Positions 1-8,075 of a stretch of DNA of 13,835 nt are shown in pieces. How positions within the stretch are numbered: the first letter of the stretch is position 1; every line of letters begins with the position of its first letter. This stretch comes from Magnetococcales bacterium (GTDB taxonomy: Bacteria > Pseudomonadota > Magnetococcia > Magnetococcales > Magnetaquicoccaceae), in contig JADGCR010000041.1 in assembly GCA_015228895.1 (NCBI GenBank), positions 1 to 13,835 of the forward strand, read 5' to 3'. The position numbers and the translations under genes were made by a program. Below the pieces are notes generated by a model that saw nothing but the letters and a program-made list of their open reading frames with translations, was not told where the DNA came from and did no database searches.

Positions 1-390
1 CGGCTTGCCGCCGTCCTTGAGGCTCTTCTCTTCGTCGCCGGGCTGCTTCCAGATGGGCAGACCCCACTCTTCGAACAACTGCACCGAGTTGTCCACGTGA
101 CGGCCCACGTCGCAGCACAGGTCGTCGCGGGTGACGCCCATCAGGTCGTTGGCCACCATGCGGGCATAGTCCGCCGGATCCTGGTCGCCCAGATAGGTGT
201 TGATGGCGGAGAGACCCTGAGCCACGGCGCCGCTGCGCTCCATGGCCGCCTTGTCCACCAGCCGGATGCGGGTGCCCGCGGGGGCCCAGCGCATCACTTC
301 GTAGGCCGCGCCGCAAGCGGCCATGCCACCACCGATGATCAGGATGTCGGTCTCGATTTCCACAATGTCGGGATTACCAAAACTTCCCAT
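1..390 (-). CDS. aprA: Adenylylsulfate (APS) reductase alpha subunit, N-terminal 130 residues (cut by window edge)
   Basis: AprA is the FAD subunit of dissimilatory APS reductase, which interconverts sulfite plus AMP and APS in the cytoplasm. The visible 130 residues start at the ATG at 388-390, preceded by a good AAGGAG ribosome site. They contain the FAD dinucleotide fold IIGGGMAACGAAYE (residues 18-31) and the family-typical ERSGAVAQGLSAINTYLGDQ stretch (51-70). The family is about 600-660 residues long, so most of the gene lies beyond base 1. It follows aprB by 55 bases and sat further upstream, all in one orientation, consistent with a sat-aprB-aprA operon. Whether the enzyme works oxidatively or reductively cannot be read from this fragment; oxidation is inferred from the wider context. 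Confidence 0.95.
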   Translation of the reverse strand, partial: MGSFGNPDIVEIETDILIIGGGMAACGAAYEVMRWAPAGTRIRLVDKAAMERSGAVAQGLSAINTYLGDQDPADYARMVANDLMGVTRDDLCCDVGRHVDNSVQLFEEWGLPIWKQPGDEEKSLKDGGKP

Positions 391-445
391 TTTACGGATT
401 CTCCTTCAAGTAAGGTATTTTTTGATTTGGGTCGCACAAGATGGA

Positions 446-880
446 TCAGGCACCCACCTTGGGAAGATCTTTGGCGTCCAGATTGAAAAATCCCGGATCG
501 TTCAGCTTGGCCATGTCCGCCGCGGGCTTGCCGCCATACAGATCGATGGAGCCTTCCGCCGTGGTGCGGATCGGGAATTTGAAACGCTTCACGTTGCCGT
601 TGCGGAACTGAATGGTCCACATGATGGAGTCCGAGCCGCGCAACGGGATCACCGCGCCACCCATGGGCACGATGTCGGCGTAGGCGCGCACTTCGATGGC
701 CTGCTGGGGGCAGATCTTGACGCAGGAGTAGCACTCCCAGCATTGATCCGGCTCCTGGTTGAAACCCTTCATCCGTCCCTTGTCCAACTTCATGAGGTTG
801 TTGGGGCAGATGTACATGCAAGCGGTCTTGTCCTGACCCTTGCAGCCGTCACATTTGGCTTGAATAACAAAACTTGGCAT
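446..880 (-). CDS. aprB: Adenylylsulfate reductase beta subunit, two-[4Fe-4S] ferredoxin type
   Basis: AprB passes electrons between the FAD of AprA and a membrane partner such as QmoABC or AprM. The 144-residue protein has two ferredoxin-type cluster motifs: C10, C13, C21, C25 and C47, C50, C53, C57. The insertion in the first motif (CDGCKGQDKTACMYICP) is characteristic of AprB. A C-terminal tail of about 85 residues, which in the family wraps around AprA, is present. I chose the ATG at 880 because the cysteine region begins just after it and AGGAG lies 11 bases upstream; an in-frame extension to 925 adds 15 unconserved residues. The gene lies 65 bases after sat and 55 before aprA. Confidence 0.95.
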   Translation of the reverse strand: MPSFVIQAKCDGCKGQDKTACMYICPNNLMKLDKGRMKGFNQEPDQCWECYSCVKICPQQAIEVRAYADIVPMGGAVIPLRGSDSIMWTIQFRNGNVKRFKFPIRTTAEGSIDLYGGKPAADMAKLNDPGFFNLDAKDLPKVGA

Positions 881-945
881 GGTGAATGAGACTCCTGAAT
901 TGTTAGTGACTGATGATACGGCCAACTTCCATGATTGGCATGAGG

Positions 946-2163
946 TTAACCCGTTGCTGCCTTGTGCAGCTTGACTTCCACCTTGTCTCCTTCGTTGAGG
1001 CTCGCATAGTAGGCTTGCAGAATCTTGACCACCTCCGGGCGGGAGAATTCGGCCGGGGGTTGCTCTCCCTCGGAGAGCATCTTGCGCAGTTTGGTTCCCG
1101 ACAACAGCAGACGGTCATCCTTGCCGTGGGGGCAGGTCTTCAGGGAGGCCATGCCCTGGCACTTGTAGCAGTAGAAGGTCCAGTCGATTTTCAGGGGACG
1201 GGTCTTGAGAGCGGACTCCGGCACCTTGTCGAAGATGTGCTGGGCGTCGAAGGGGCCGTAATAATCCCCCACACCCGCATGGTCCCGACCCACGATGAGG
1301 TGGCTGCAACCGTAGTTCTGACGGAACACCGCGTGCAGCAGCGCTTCCCTGGGGCCGGCATAGCGCATTTCCATGGGATAGCCCGCCTGGATCACGGTAT
1401 CCTTGACGAAATAGTTGGCGGTCAGGGTGTTGATGGCCTCGGCGCGCACTTCCGCCGGGATGTCCCCCGCCTTGAGCTTGCCGAGAATCTGGTGAATCAG
1501 CACCCCGTCCATGGTTTCGATGGCGATCTTGGCCAGGAACTCATGGGAGCGATGCATGGGATTGCGGGTCTGGAAGGCGGCCACCTGGCTCCATCCCTTC
1601 TCTTCGAACAGGGCGCGGGTCTGGGCGGGGCGCATGTAGATGTCGGCATATTTGGTGGGGAACTCCCCTTCGGAGAGCACCTGCACCGGACCGGCGATGT
1701 TGACCGATTCCTGTTCCATGACTTTTTGCACCCCGGGGTGTTCCATGTCCTCGGTGCCGAAGACGGAGCGGCACTCCAGTCCCTTGTCGATGGTGTATTT
1801 TTCCGTCACGGTGATGATGCCCCGGATCTCCCCGGTCTCTTCATCCACCAGGGCGGCCTCCTGGCCCAGTTTGAGGCTGTTGGCCTGACCCTGGGTGGTG
1901 GAGAGGGTGACGGGGATGGGCCAGAAGACCCCGCTGACCAGTTTCATGTTCTCGCAGACGTTCTGCCAGTCCGCGTGGCCCATGAATCCGTCCAGTGGGG
2001 TGAAGGCGCCGATCCCCAGCATGATCAGGTCGCAGGATTCCCGCGTGGTCATTTTGATTTGATCCAGATCCTTGGCCTTCGCCTTGGCGGCATCCAGGGC
2101 GTTGCCGGAGAGCAGCAGAGGCTTGAGCGCGCCACCACCATGGGGGGGAACCAGTTTCGACAT
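946..2163 (-). CDS. sat: Sulfate adenylyltransferase (ATP sulfurylase), homo-oligomeric dissimilatory type
   Basis: Sat catalyses APS + PPi <-> ATP + sulfate. In sulfur oxidisers it runs towards ATP, giving substrate-level phosphorylation. The 405-residue protein has the usual length of the single-chain prokaryotic enzyme. Visible motifs are [11 protein letters not shown] (residues 198-208, the nucleotide-binding QxRNPxHxxH), GRDHAGVG (292-299) and SGTKLRKML (355-363). The cysteine-rich stretch C332, C335, C344, H346 resembles the zinc site of bacterial and archaeal Sat. The start at 2163 is fixed by an AAGGAGAAAT site a few bases upstream; the reading frame stays open to 2241, but that stretch overlaps the end of rdgB and is not conserved-looking. 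It is first in sat-aprB-aprA and starts 43 bases after rdgB, so it could be co-transcribed with it. Confidence 0.96.
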   Translation of the reverse strand: MSKLVPPHGGGALKPLLLSGNALDAAKAKAKDLDQIKMTTRESCDLIMLGIGAFTPLDGFMGHADWQNVCENMKLVSGVFWPIPVTLSTTQGQANSLKLGQEAALVDEETGEIRGIITVTEKYTIDKGLECRSVFGTEDMEHPGVQKVMEQESVNIAGPVQVLSEGEFPTKYADIYMRPAQTRALFEEKGWSQVAAFQTRNPMHRSHEFLAKIAIETMDGVLIHQILGKLKAGDIPAEVRAEAINTLTANYFVKDTVIQAGYPMEMRYAGPREALLHAVFRQNYGCSHLIVGRDHAGVGDYYGPFDAQHIFDKVPESALKTRPLKIDWTFYCYKCQGMASLKTCPHGKDDRLLLSGTKLRKMLSEGEQPPAEFSRPEVVKILQAYYASLNEGDKVEVKLHKAATG

Positions 2164-2206
2164 GTGATATTTCTCCTTGGCAAAAAAATAAAGATTCAAA
2201 TGAGAA

Positions 2207-2818
2207 TCAGACAGACCTCTGGTTTTGCATGGCTTGGGCAAAAGCCGCCAGAGCGCGGCCCCGATGGCTCATGGAGTCCTTTTGCGAGGCCTCCATCTGG
2301 GCGAAAGTGATGTCGAAGCCGACCGGGATGAAAACCGGATCGTAGCCAAAGCCGTTGGAGCCTTGGGGTGCTGGAGCGATGCGGCCCTCCACGGTACCGC
2401 TGAAACAACGGGTCGTGCCATGGGGTTCCGCCAGAGCCAGAACACATTGGAAGCGGGCGGTACGGGCGGCGGAAGGTCGCGCGGCCAGTTCGGACAGGAG
2501 TTTGGCCAGATTGAGGGTGTCATCGGCTCCCTCCCCCGCATAGCGGGCGGAATGGATGCCTGGCGCGCCGTCCAGACCATCGACCACCAGTCCGGAATCG
2601 TCCGCCAGGGCGGTCAATCCGGTGAATCCGGCCACGACGCCGGCCTTTTTGGCGGCGTTGGCCTCGAAGGTCGATCCATCCTCCACCACCTCGGGGCAGG
2701 CGGGGAAATCGTCCAAAGAGAGCAACACGAGATCGGGCAGGGCGAGAACCCGACGGATCTCTTCCATTTTCTTGCGGTTGCGGGAGGCGAGGACCAGTTT
2801 CAAGGGCGATTTCAACAA
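2207..2818 (-). CDS. rdgB: XTP/dITP diphosphatase (non-canonical purine NTP pyrophosphatase, Ham1 family)
   Basis: This enzyme hydrolyses ITP, dITP and XTP to the monophosphate and pyrophosphate, cleaning the nucleotide pool. The 203-residue protein has the full family pattern: ASRNRKK near the N terminus (11-17, the SxNxxK nucleotide loop), ADDSGL (72-77), [12 protein letters not shown] (84-95), GFGYDPVF (156-163) and SHRGRAL (184-190). No ATG is available in frame before the first motif: the frame is closed by TGA at 2828-2830 and the only starts are TTG at 2818 or 2815. No clear Shine-Dalgarno site precedes them. An ATG at 2829-2831 would be in frame if a run of six T were one base shorter. 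In many proteobacteria this gene lies beside rph and hemW; here it is separated from them by a response regulator and is followed by sat. Confidence 0.94.
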   Translation of the reverse strand: MLKSPLKLVLASRNRKKMEEIRRVLALPDLVLLSLDDFPACPEVVEDGSTFEANAAKKAGVVAGFTGLTALADDSGLVVDGLDGAPGIHSARYAGEGADDTLNLAKLLSELAARPSAARTARFQCVLALAEPHGTTRCFSGTVEGRIAPAPQGSNGFGYDPVFIPVGFDITFAQMEASQKDSMSHRGRALAAFAQAMQNQRSV

Positions 2819-2868
2819 AAAACGAGTTCATGTCAATTGGATAGGGTGCTGCGCCGACTTGGGTGGAG

Positions 2869-2897
2869 ATCTTGCCTTGTTGCTCGTCCGATGTCAA
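2869..2897 (-). promoter_or_regulatory. Candidate sigma70-type promoter for rdgB (and possibly sat-aprBA)
   Basis: On the minus strand there is a perfect TTGACA -35 element (2892-2897), a 17-base spacer and a weak -10 CAAGAT (2869-2874). It lies in the 126-base gap between the response regulator stop and the rdgB start. The -10 match is poor (3 of 6), so the call rests mainly on the -35 and the position. Confidence 0.33.
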
Positions 2898-2944
2898 GTG
2901 CTCTCAAGCCATAAATGAATTTTTTTCACACAAGGCGCATCTTA

Positions 2945-4453
2945 TCAGGCGGTGATCTCCACCAGGGTGATATCATCCTGCTGCTCAAATCCATGGCGAT
3001 GATTTTCCAGGATAATGATGATATTTTCCAATGTGGTGTCTTCCGAGAGCAGACGGGTGAGAAATGATTGTATCCCTTGGTAATCGAAGGGTTTATTGCC
3101 AGGGTCCATCTCCTCGATGATGCCGTCGGAAAACAGGAAGATCCGGTCCCCCGGTAGCAGTTCCTGAATGAAACCGGGTTTGACGGGCTGGTCCCGGATG
3201 CCTCTGGGGAGGTTCTCCGAGGGGATGCGCTGCCAAAGCTGCCGGTTGCGGTAGATCATGATGTCCGGGACGCTGCAATTCCAGGCGGTGAGTTGGGTCC
3301 GTTGGGGATTGATTTCCACGAAGGCCGCTGCCAGAAACATGTCCGTTGGCATGGCGATGGTGATTTTACGATTGATTTCATTGGCGATTTGTTCAAGGGG
3401 ACGATTCTGTTCGGTCATGTCGTAGAAGAGTTCGGTGACCATGGGCCCCCCCAGGGCCGCCTGCAGGCCATGGCCGGTGAAGTCTCCCAACAGGACATGC
3501 TGGGTTCCGTCCGGTCTGCGGGCGGCCAGGAGGAGGTCCCCGTTGGTCTTTTCCACCGGTTCCATGAGGAAACGGAGCTTGTGGTCGTCAAAGCGTCCGG
3601 AGGTGCGCATTCTGGTGAGGATGGTTTCGATGATTTCCCGTTCCCTGGCCAGAAGATCGTGGTGTTTGCGGATCTCCTCCAGTTGCTCCTGGCTGTCGAG
3701 GTTCTGGGTGATGCGGCAGAAGAACTCCTCCGGCTGATAGGGCTTGCGGATGAAGTCGTTGGCGCCCGCCTTGAGAAAACGGGCCGTGAGGGGCTGCTCC
3801 TGCTCCGAGGAGAGACCGATGATGGCCATGGACTCCTTGGTGAAGAGGGTGCGGACCTTGGCCGTCAGTTCGTCGCCGTTCATGTCGGGCATATAGTAGT
3901 CGGCGATGATGAGTTTGATGTCGTGCTCCACGTCGAGAATGTCGAGAGCCTCCCGTCCGTTGGCCGCCTCCAGGACGGTGAACTGGTAGGTGGTCAGCAG
4001 TTGGGTCGCCTTGTGACGCGCGCTGCCGGAGTCGTCCACCACCAGAACCTTGATGGATTGATTCTTCAGGATGCGTTTGATCAGTTGCAACATGTAGGTC
4101 AGGCTGGACGGATCCTTCTTGATCACGAAGTCGATGATGTAGTGGTTGAGCAGTTCGGCCCGCAGGGTTTCGTCGTATTCGCCGGAGAAGATGATCGAGG
4201 GGAGTCTGCGTTGGGAGATTTCAGCGACGATCTGTTCCCGGCCGGCGTCCGGGAGGGTGAGATCCAGAATGGCGAGGGTATAGCCGTTGCCCATTTGGTT
4301 CAGGAGCGTCCTGGTGGCCATCAGGGAGGGGGCGATGTCGGAGTGCAGACCCAGACGGGAACGGATGAACCGTTGCATGGCCAAGGCCAGACTGGGTGAG
4401 TCCTCCACGATGAGGATGCGAGGTTCAACGGGTCTGGTGATCGGGTTGGGCAT
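2945..4453 (-). CDS. Double receiver response regulator with PP2C/SpoIIE-type serine phosphatase output
   Basis: This is probably a signalling phosphatase switched by phosphorelay; such proteins usually dephosphorylate an anti-sigma-factor antagonist. From the chosen start it has 502 residues. Receiver 1 spans about 11-130 (acidic E17/D18, phospho-acceptor D64, S90, K112). Receiver 2 spans about 134-250 (D140/D141, D185, S215, K237). A coiled linker follows at about 251-285, then a SpoIIE-type PP2C domain (NGDLLLA at 304-310, GDFTGHG at 323-329, SDGIIEE at 442-448, QQDD at 491-494). All catalytic and phospho-acceptor residues appear intact. The frame is open to an ATG at 4612, but the extra 53 residues are low-quality and overlap a TTGACA promoter, so I prefer the ATG at 4453. 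That start lacks a clear ribosome site. No histidine kinase, anti-sigma factor or STAS protein lies in the window, so its target is unknown. Confidence 0.9.
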   Translation of the reverse strand: MPNPITRPVEPRILIVEDSPSLALAMQRFIRSRLGLHSDIAPSLMATRTLLNQMGNGYTLAILDLTLPDAGREQIVAEISQRRLPSIIFSGEYDETLRAELLNHYIIDFVIKKDPSSLTYMLQLIKRILKNQSIKVLVVDDSGSARHKATQLLTTYQFTVLEAANGREALDILDVEHDIKLIIADYYMPDMNGDELTAKVRTLFTKESMAIIGLSSEQEQPLTARFLKAGANDFIRKPYQPEEFFCRITQNLDSQEQLEEIRKHHDLLAREREIIETILTRMRTSGRFDDHKLRFLMEPVEKTNGDLLLAARRPDGTQHVLLGDFTGHGLQAALGGPMVTELFYDMTEQNRPLEQIANEINRKITIAMPTDMFLAAAFVEINPQRTQLTAWNCSVPDIMIYRNRQLWQRIPSENLPRGIRDQPVKPGFIQELLPGDRIFLFSDGIIEEMDPGNKPFDYQGIQSFLTRLLSEDTTLENIIIILENHRHGFEQQDDITLVEITA

Positions 4454-4491
4454 AGGATTCGCGCCAGGGCAAGGTGAGCGGGTGTTGATAG

Positions 4492-4519
4492 AAAGTACAA
4501 CCCTCTCCGTTCCTGTCAA
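4492..4519 (-). promoter_or_regulatory. Candidate promoter of the REC-REC-PP2C gene
   Basis: On the minus strand there is a perfect TTGACA (4514-4519), a 16-base spacer and TACTTT (4492-4497). It would start transcription roughly 30 bases before the ATG at 4453. Because it lies inside the longest open frame of the downstream gene, it supports the shorter start. Confidence 0.35.
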
Positions 4520-4540
4520 GTGATCATCGCTTCCAAATCT

Positions 4541-4573
4541 CAAAACGACCTCGCCCGTTCGATCTTTGCGAGG
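4541..4573 (-). terminator. Weak hairpin with T-rich tail downstream of hemW, possible terminator
   Basis: Read on the minus strand, CCTCGC (4568-4573) and GCGAGG (4549-4554) can form a 6-bp GC-rich stem around a 13-base loop, followed by TCGTTTTGAG. It falls between the hemW stop (4649) and the next candidate promoter. The long loop and short T run make it a marginal terminator. Confidence 0.28.
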
Positions 4574-4648
4574 GGGCGGGGATGGAACCGACGCCACTCG
4601 AAGGAGCGCCATCGGATCGCTGGTGTCGGAGCCGCCTCCATCCCCTGG

Positions 4649-5758
4649 TCAGAACAGCTCCCGGGTGATGGCGTCGGCAAGCGGCACCCCCTCTTCGGTC
4701 AGGCTGACCCGTTCGGAGTCCACCTGCAACAGGTGGAACGCCTGCAACCGCCCCACGGTTTCGGCCTGGTCGTCCACCAGATCACGACCGGTGATGGCCT
4801 GGTAACGCCGGCGACTCAAACCCTGCGTCAAGCGCAGTCCCATCATCAGACACTCCCGGCCGGCCTCTTCCCTTCCAAGGTCGCGCCGCAGGCCGCCGAC
4901 CGTCAGGTAGCGGCGCAAATCACGGGGATTCTCGCTTCGCCACAGGGTGCCATCCTCCAGGGTCCACTTGCCATGGGCCGCGGCGCCGATCCCCAAATAG
5001 TCCCCATACTCCCAATAGGTGAGATTGTGGCGGCTCTCCTGACCCGGACGGGCGAAATTGCTGATTTCGTATGGCGACAACCCCCGCTCCGCCAGAAAGG
5101 AGCGGGTCCACCGAAACAGCTCCACACTCTCCTCCTCGCCCGGGAGCGTCAATCCACGCCGGTGAAAAGCCGTCCCCGGCTCCAAGGTCAACCCATAACA
5201 GGAAACATGCCCGATCCCGGTGGCCACCACCGCTTCCAGCTCCCGCCGCCACTCCGCCAACCGGTGGCCCGGCGTCCCGTAGATCAGGTCCACGCTCACC
5301 CGGTCCATGGAGACCAGGGCCGCCTCCAGCACCTTCCAGGCCAACGCCACATCGTGGGGCCGCTGCAACCGTTGCAACCGGTCATCATCCAGGGCCTGAA
5401 CGCCGATGCTCAGACGGTTCACGCCAGCCTGTTTCCACAATGCCAGTTTTGAGAGCGAAAACGACTCCGGGTTGGCCTCCAAAGTGATTTCACACGCCCC
5501 GGAGAGCCGCCACGAACGCCGCACCCCCTCCAACAAGGCGACGATCACCTCTCCCTGCAAAATCGAAGGCGTGCCGCCACCCATGTGAATGGAATGGATT
5601 TCCCGCTCCGGCAACAGCGCGCGATAGTACGCCAACTCGCGCAACAGCGCCGTGGCGTAACGGGTCTGGTCGGCCCTGGCGTCCACCAGGGAGTAGAAAT
5701 CACAATAGGGACACTTGCGAACGCAAAAGGGGATGTGCAGGTATAAAGCCAGACTCAC
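4649..5758 (-). CDS. hemW: HemW-type radical SAM heme chaperone (formerly called HemN-like oxidase)
   Basis: HemW is a radical-SAM-fold protein that binds heme and delivers it to respiratory enzymes; it is often mis-named coproporphyrinogen III oxidase. The 369-residue protein has CVRKCPYC (C12, C16, C19) for the [4Fe-4S] cluster, followed by D-F rather than the fourth cysteine of true HemN. It also has the SAM-binding GGGTPS (60-65), the HemW signature HNLTYW (244-249) and GIGAAAH (256-262). The start codon is GTG at 5758, overlapping the rph stop codon in a GTGA junction, so translation is probably coupled. It is last in the run dsrC-dsrM-dsrK-rph-hemW. DsrM upstream is a NarI-like b-heme protein and a plausible client (inference). 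Confidence 0.93.
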   Translation of the reverse strand: MSLALYLHIPFCVRKCPYCDFYSLVDARADQTRYATALLRELAYYRALLPEREIHSIHMGGGTPSILQGEVIVALLEGVRRSWRLSGACEITLEANPESFSLSKLALWKQAGVNRLSIGVQALDDDRLQRLQRPHDVALAWKVLEAALVSMDRVSVDLIYGTPGHRLAEWRRELEAVVATGIGHVSCYGLTLEPGTAFHRRGLTLPGEEESVELFRWTRSFLAERGLSPYEISNFARPGQESRHNLTYWEYGDYLGIGAAAHGKWTLEDGTLWRSENPRDLRRYLTVGGLRRDLGREEAGRECLMMGLRLTQGLSRRRYQAITGRDLVDDQAETVGRLQAFHLLQVDSERVSLTEEGVPLADAITRELF

Positions 5759-6486
5759 ATGGCCAACTCACCCAGAAAGGTCTTCCTTTGCAGGGCGATC
5801 AACTCCCCGATCCCCTTGCTGGCCAACGAGGCCATGGCGTTGAAATCGTTCAGGGAAAATGGGGCGCTCTCCGCGGTGCCCTGAATCTCGGTGAATTGGC
5901 CGCTGCCTGTCATGACGAAATTCATGTCGGTGCCACAATCGAAATCTTCCTTGTAGTTCAGATCCAGCATGGGCACCCCCTTGACCATGCCGCAACTGAC
6001 CGCCGCCACGAAATCCAGGATGGGCAACGATTTGATCAGTCCCTGCTTCTCCAGCCATCGACAGGCATCCATGAAGGCGATGAAGCCACCCGTGATGGAT
6101 GCGGTGCGGGTCCCCCCATCCGCCTGGATCACGTCGCAATCGATCCAGATGGTCCGTTTTCCCAGTTTGGTCATATCCGTCACCGCCCGCAACGATCGGC
6201 CGATCAGACGCTGAATCTCCAAGGTGCGGCCACCCTGCTTGCCCTGACTGGCCTCACGGGTGGTGCGGTCGTGGGTGGAGCGGGGCAACATCCCATACTC
6301 GGCGGTCACCCAGCCACGGTTCTGGTTTTTCATCCAACGGGGCTGCTGCTCCTCCACCGAGGCGGTGCAAATCACCCGTGTCTGACCAAACGTGATCAGA
6401 CACGATCCTTCCGCCCGCTGATTGAACGGACGGGTGATCGTGACCGGGCGCATTTCATCAGGCTGCCGCCCATCGTTTCGGCTCAT
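5755..6486 (-). CDS. rph: Ribonuclease PH
   Basis: RNase PH is a phosphate-dependent 3'-5' exoribonuclease that trims the 3' ends of tRNA precursors. The 243-residue length is normal. Recognisable segments are [20 protein letters not shown] (19-38), [16 protein letters not shown] (63-78), the [14 protein letters not shown] hexamer-interface stretch (89-102), the phosphate-site [13 protein letters not shown] (122-134) and the acidic DFDCGTDMN near residue 183-191. It starts at ATG 6486 with only a modest GGAAAT upstream, 54 bases after dsrK, and overlaps hemW by four bases at its end. Being in line with dsrCMK is unusual for this housekeeping gene. Confidence 0.95.
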   Translation of the reverse strand: MSRNDGRQPDEMRPVTITRPFNQRAEGSCLITFGQTRVICTASVEEQQPRWMKNQNRGWVTAEYGMLPRSTHDRTTREASQGKQGGRTLEIQRLIGRSLRAVTDMTKLGKRTIWIDCDVIQADGGTRTASITGGFIAFMDACRWLEKQGLIKSLPILDFVAAVSCGMVKGVPMLDLNYKEDFDCGTDMNFVMTGSGQFTEIQGTAESAPFSLNDFNAMASLASKGIGELIALQRKTFLGELAM

Positions 6487-6540
6487 TTGAGATTTCCAGT
6501 GAGATTGCCAGTGGGCGGCGCGAAGTCCGCAGAGAGAAAA

Positions 6541-8040
6541 TTATACGATGCCCTTTCTGGCGCCCAGCTGGATGGCGTTGCTGACCAGTTGATGCACCCC
6601 GCCCACCAGATCCATGGGGATCCCGTACATGGGCAGAACTTTGGTGAATTGCGCCTTGCAGATGGCGCAGATCATCGCCATGAAGTTCACCTTGTTGTGC
6701 TGCATCACATGCCGCAACGCCGTCACCCGGGGCAGAACCCCCTTGACGCGCAGATCCATCAGCTCATCCGTCAACAGACCACCCCCGCCTCCGCAGCAAA
6801 AGGTCTTCTCACGGATGGTATCCTCGTCCATGTCCACATAGTGATTGCAGGAGGCCCGGATCAGGGCGCGGGGAATCTCGAACTGCCCGCCACTCCTGGG
6901 TCCCATGCGGGTGGCCCGCGCCACGTTGCACGAATCGTGGAACGTCACCACATGTTCGTCATTGGCTTCCCGGTCCAGCTTCAACGCCCCCTTTTGCAGC
7001 AAATCGTAGGTGAACTCGCAAATGTGCTGGGGTGCCGGATAGCGCGGATCCAGAAAATCCAGCGGGCCGTTGAGGGTGTTCCAGAAGCTGTACGCCACAC
7101 GCCACGCGTGGCCGCACTCGCCCACCACCAGCCGCTTGACCTTCAACGCGCGCGCCTGTTCCACCACACGCCTGGAGATTTTCCTCTGCTGCTCGTAGGA
7201 ACCGATGAACATCCCGAAGTTGGCCGCCTCGGAAGCGTAGGAACTCACCGTGAAAGAAATGCCGGCCTGATGAAACACCTTCGCGTAGCCCATCAGGGAC
7301 TGGATGTGCGGCTCGCTGAAGAAGTCCGCCGACGGGGTGATCAGCAACACCTCCGCCCCCTCCTGGTCCACCGGAAGACGCACGTCGTGTCCCGTGGAGT
7401 CCAGAATTTCCTCCTCCAGAAACTGCAAAGTGCTCTGCAACGCCGGCTTGGGAATCCCCAGATTGTTGCCGATCTGATGCACCTTGCCGACGATCTCCAG
7501 CGAGTATTTGTGACCCACGCCAATGGCGTTCATGATCTCCCTGGCCGCCATGGTGATCTCCGCCGTGTCGATGCCAAACGGACAAAAGACCGAACAACGC
7601 CGACACTGGGAACATTGATGAAAATAGGTGAACCATTTGTTCAACATCTCTTCGTCAAAGTCCGCCCCGTTCACCAGTCCGGGCAACATCTTGCCGGCGG
7701 GGGTGAAATAACGACGGTAGACACTGCGCATCAGTTCCGCGCGTTGAACCGGCATGTTGTTGGCGTCCCCGGTGCCAAGATAATAATGACACTTGTCCGT
7801 GCAGGCCCCGCACTTGACGCAGATATCCATGTAGACTTGCAGGGAGCGAAATTTCTTCAGCATCTCCCCGAATTTTTCCACACCTTTCCGCTGCCAGTTC
7901 TCCACGCGCTCACCGGGAAAGCCCATCGGCTCCATGTGTTTGGCCATGGCGGGATAAGGCTTCAAATGCGCCATGGTCCCGGTCTTCAAACAGGGTGTCG
8001 TGATGTCCTCACCGACCTGGGGCAGTTCGTAATCAGCCAC
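6541..8040 (-). CDS. dsrK: DsrK, HdrD-like iron-sulfur subunit of the DsrMK(JOP) membrane complex
   Basis: DsrK is the cytoplasmic catalytic subunit that acts on the DsrC disulfide/trisulfide and exchanges electrons with DsrM. The 499-residue protein has two ferredoxin motifs (C74, C77, C80, C84 and C143, C146, C149, C153). It also has the heterodisulfide-reductase CCG-type cysteines that bind a non-cubane [4Fe-4S] cluster (C309 in GECGHAW, C371 in FHDSC, C415-C416 in CCGGGGG, C458 and C461 in CAIC). All are present, so it looks functional. The start is GTG at 8040 with AGGAG upstream, 35 bases after dsrM. HdrD or glycolate-oxidase iron-sulfur subunits are distant alternatives, but the dsrC-dsrM neighbours settle the identity. 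No dsrL, dsrJ, dsrO or dsrP follows; rph does. Confidence 0.94.
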   Translation of the reverse strand: MADYELPQVGEDITTPCLKTGTMAHLKPYPAMAKHMEPMGFPGERVENWQRKGVEKFGEMLKKFRSLQVYMDICVKCGACTDKCHYYLGTGDANNMPVQRAELMRSVYRRYFTPAGKMLPGLVNGADFDEEMLNKWFTYFHQCSQCRRCSVFCPFGIDTAEITMAAREIMNAIGVGHKYSLEIVGKVHQIGNNLGIPKPALQSTLQFLEEEILDSTGHDVRLPVDQEGAEVLLITPSADFFSEPHIQSLMGYAKVFHQAGISFTVSSYASEAANFGMFIGSYEQQRKISRRVVEQARALKVKRLVVGECGHAWRVAYSFWNTLNGPLDFLDPRYPAPQHICEFTYDLLQKGALKLDREANDEHVVTFHDSCNVARATRMGPRSGGQFEIPRALIRASCNHYVDMDEDTIREKTFCCGGGGGLLTDELMDLRVKGVLPRVTALRHVMQHNKVNFMAMICAICKAQFTKVLPMYGIPMDLVGGVHQLVSNAIQLGARKGIV

Positions 8041-8075
8041 TTAGGAAATCTCCTGCATGAGGGTTGCAAACAGTC

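Noticed and set aside
913..2310. 465-codon plus-strand frame opposite sat
   Set aside because: It is the antisense of the well-conserved sat gene and shows no domain.
4454..4612. 53-residue N-terminal extension of the response regulator
   Set aside because: It contains a TTGACA promoter-like element, has unconserved sequence and would precede the receiver fold without function.
4649..5758. Coproporphyrinogen III dehydrogenase (HemN) instead of HemW
   Set aside because: The cluster motif lacks HemN's fourth cysteine (CPYCDF here) and the HNLTYW signature belongs to HemW.
6487..6540. Short GCGG...CCGC inverted repeat between dsrK and rph as a terminator
   Set aside because: The stem is only 4 bp and has no T run; it is not convincing.
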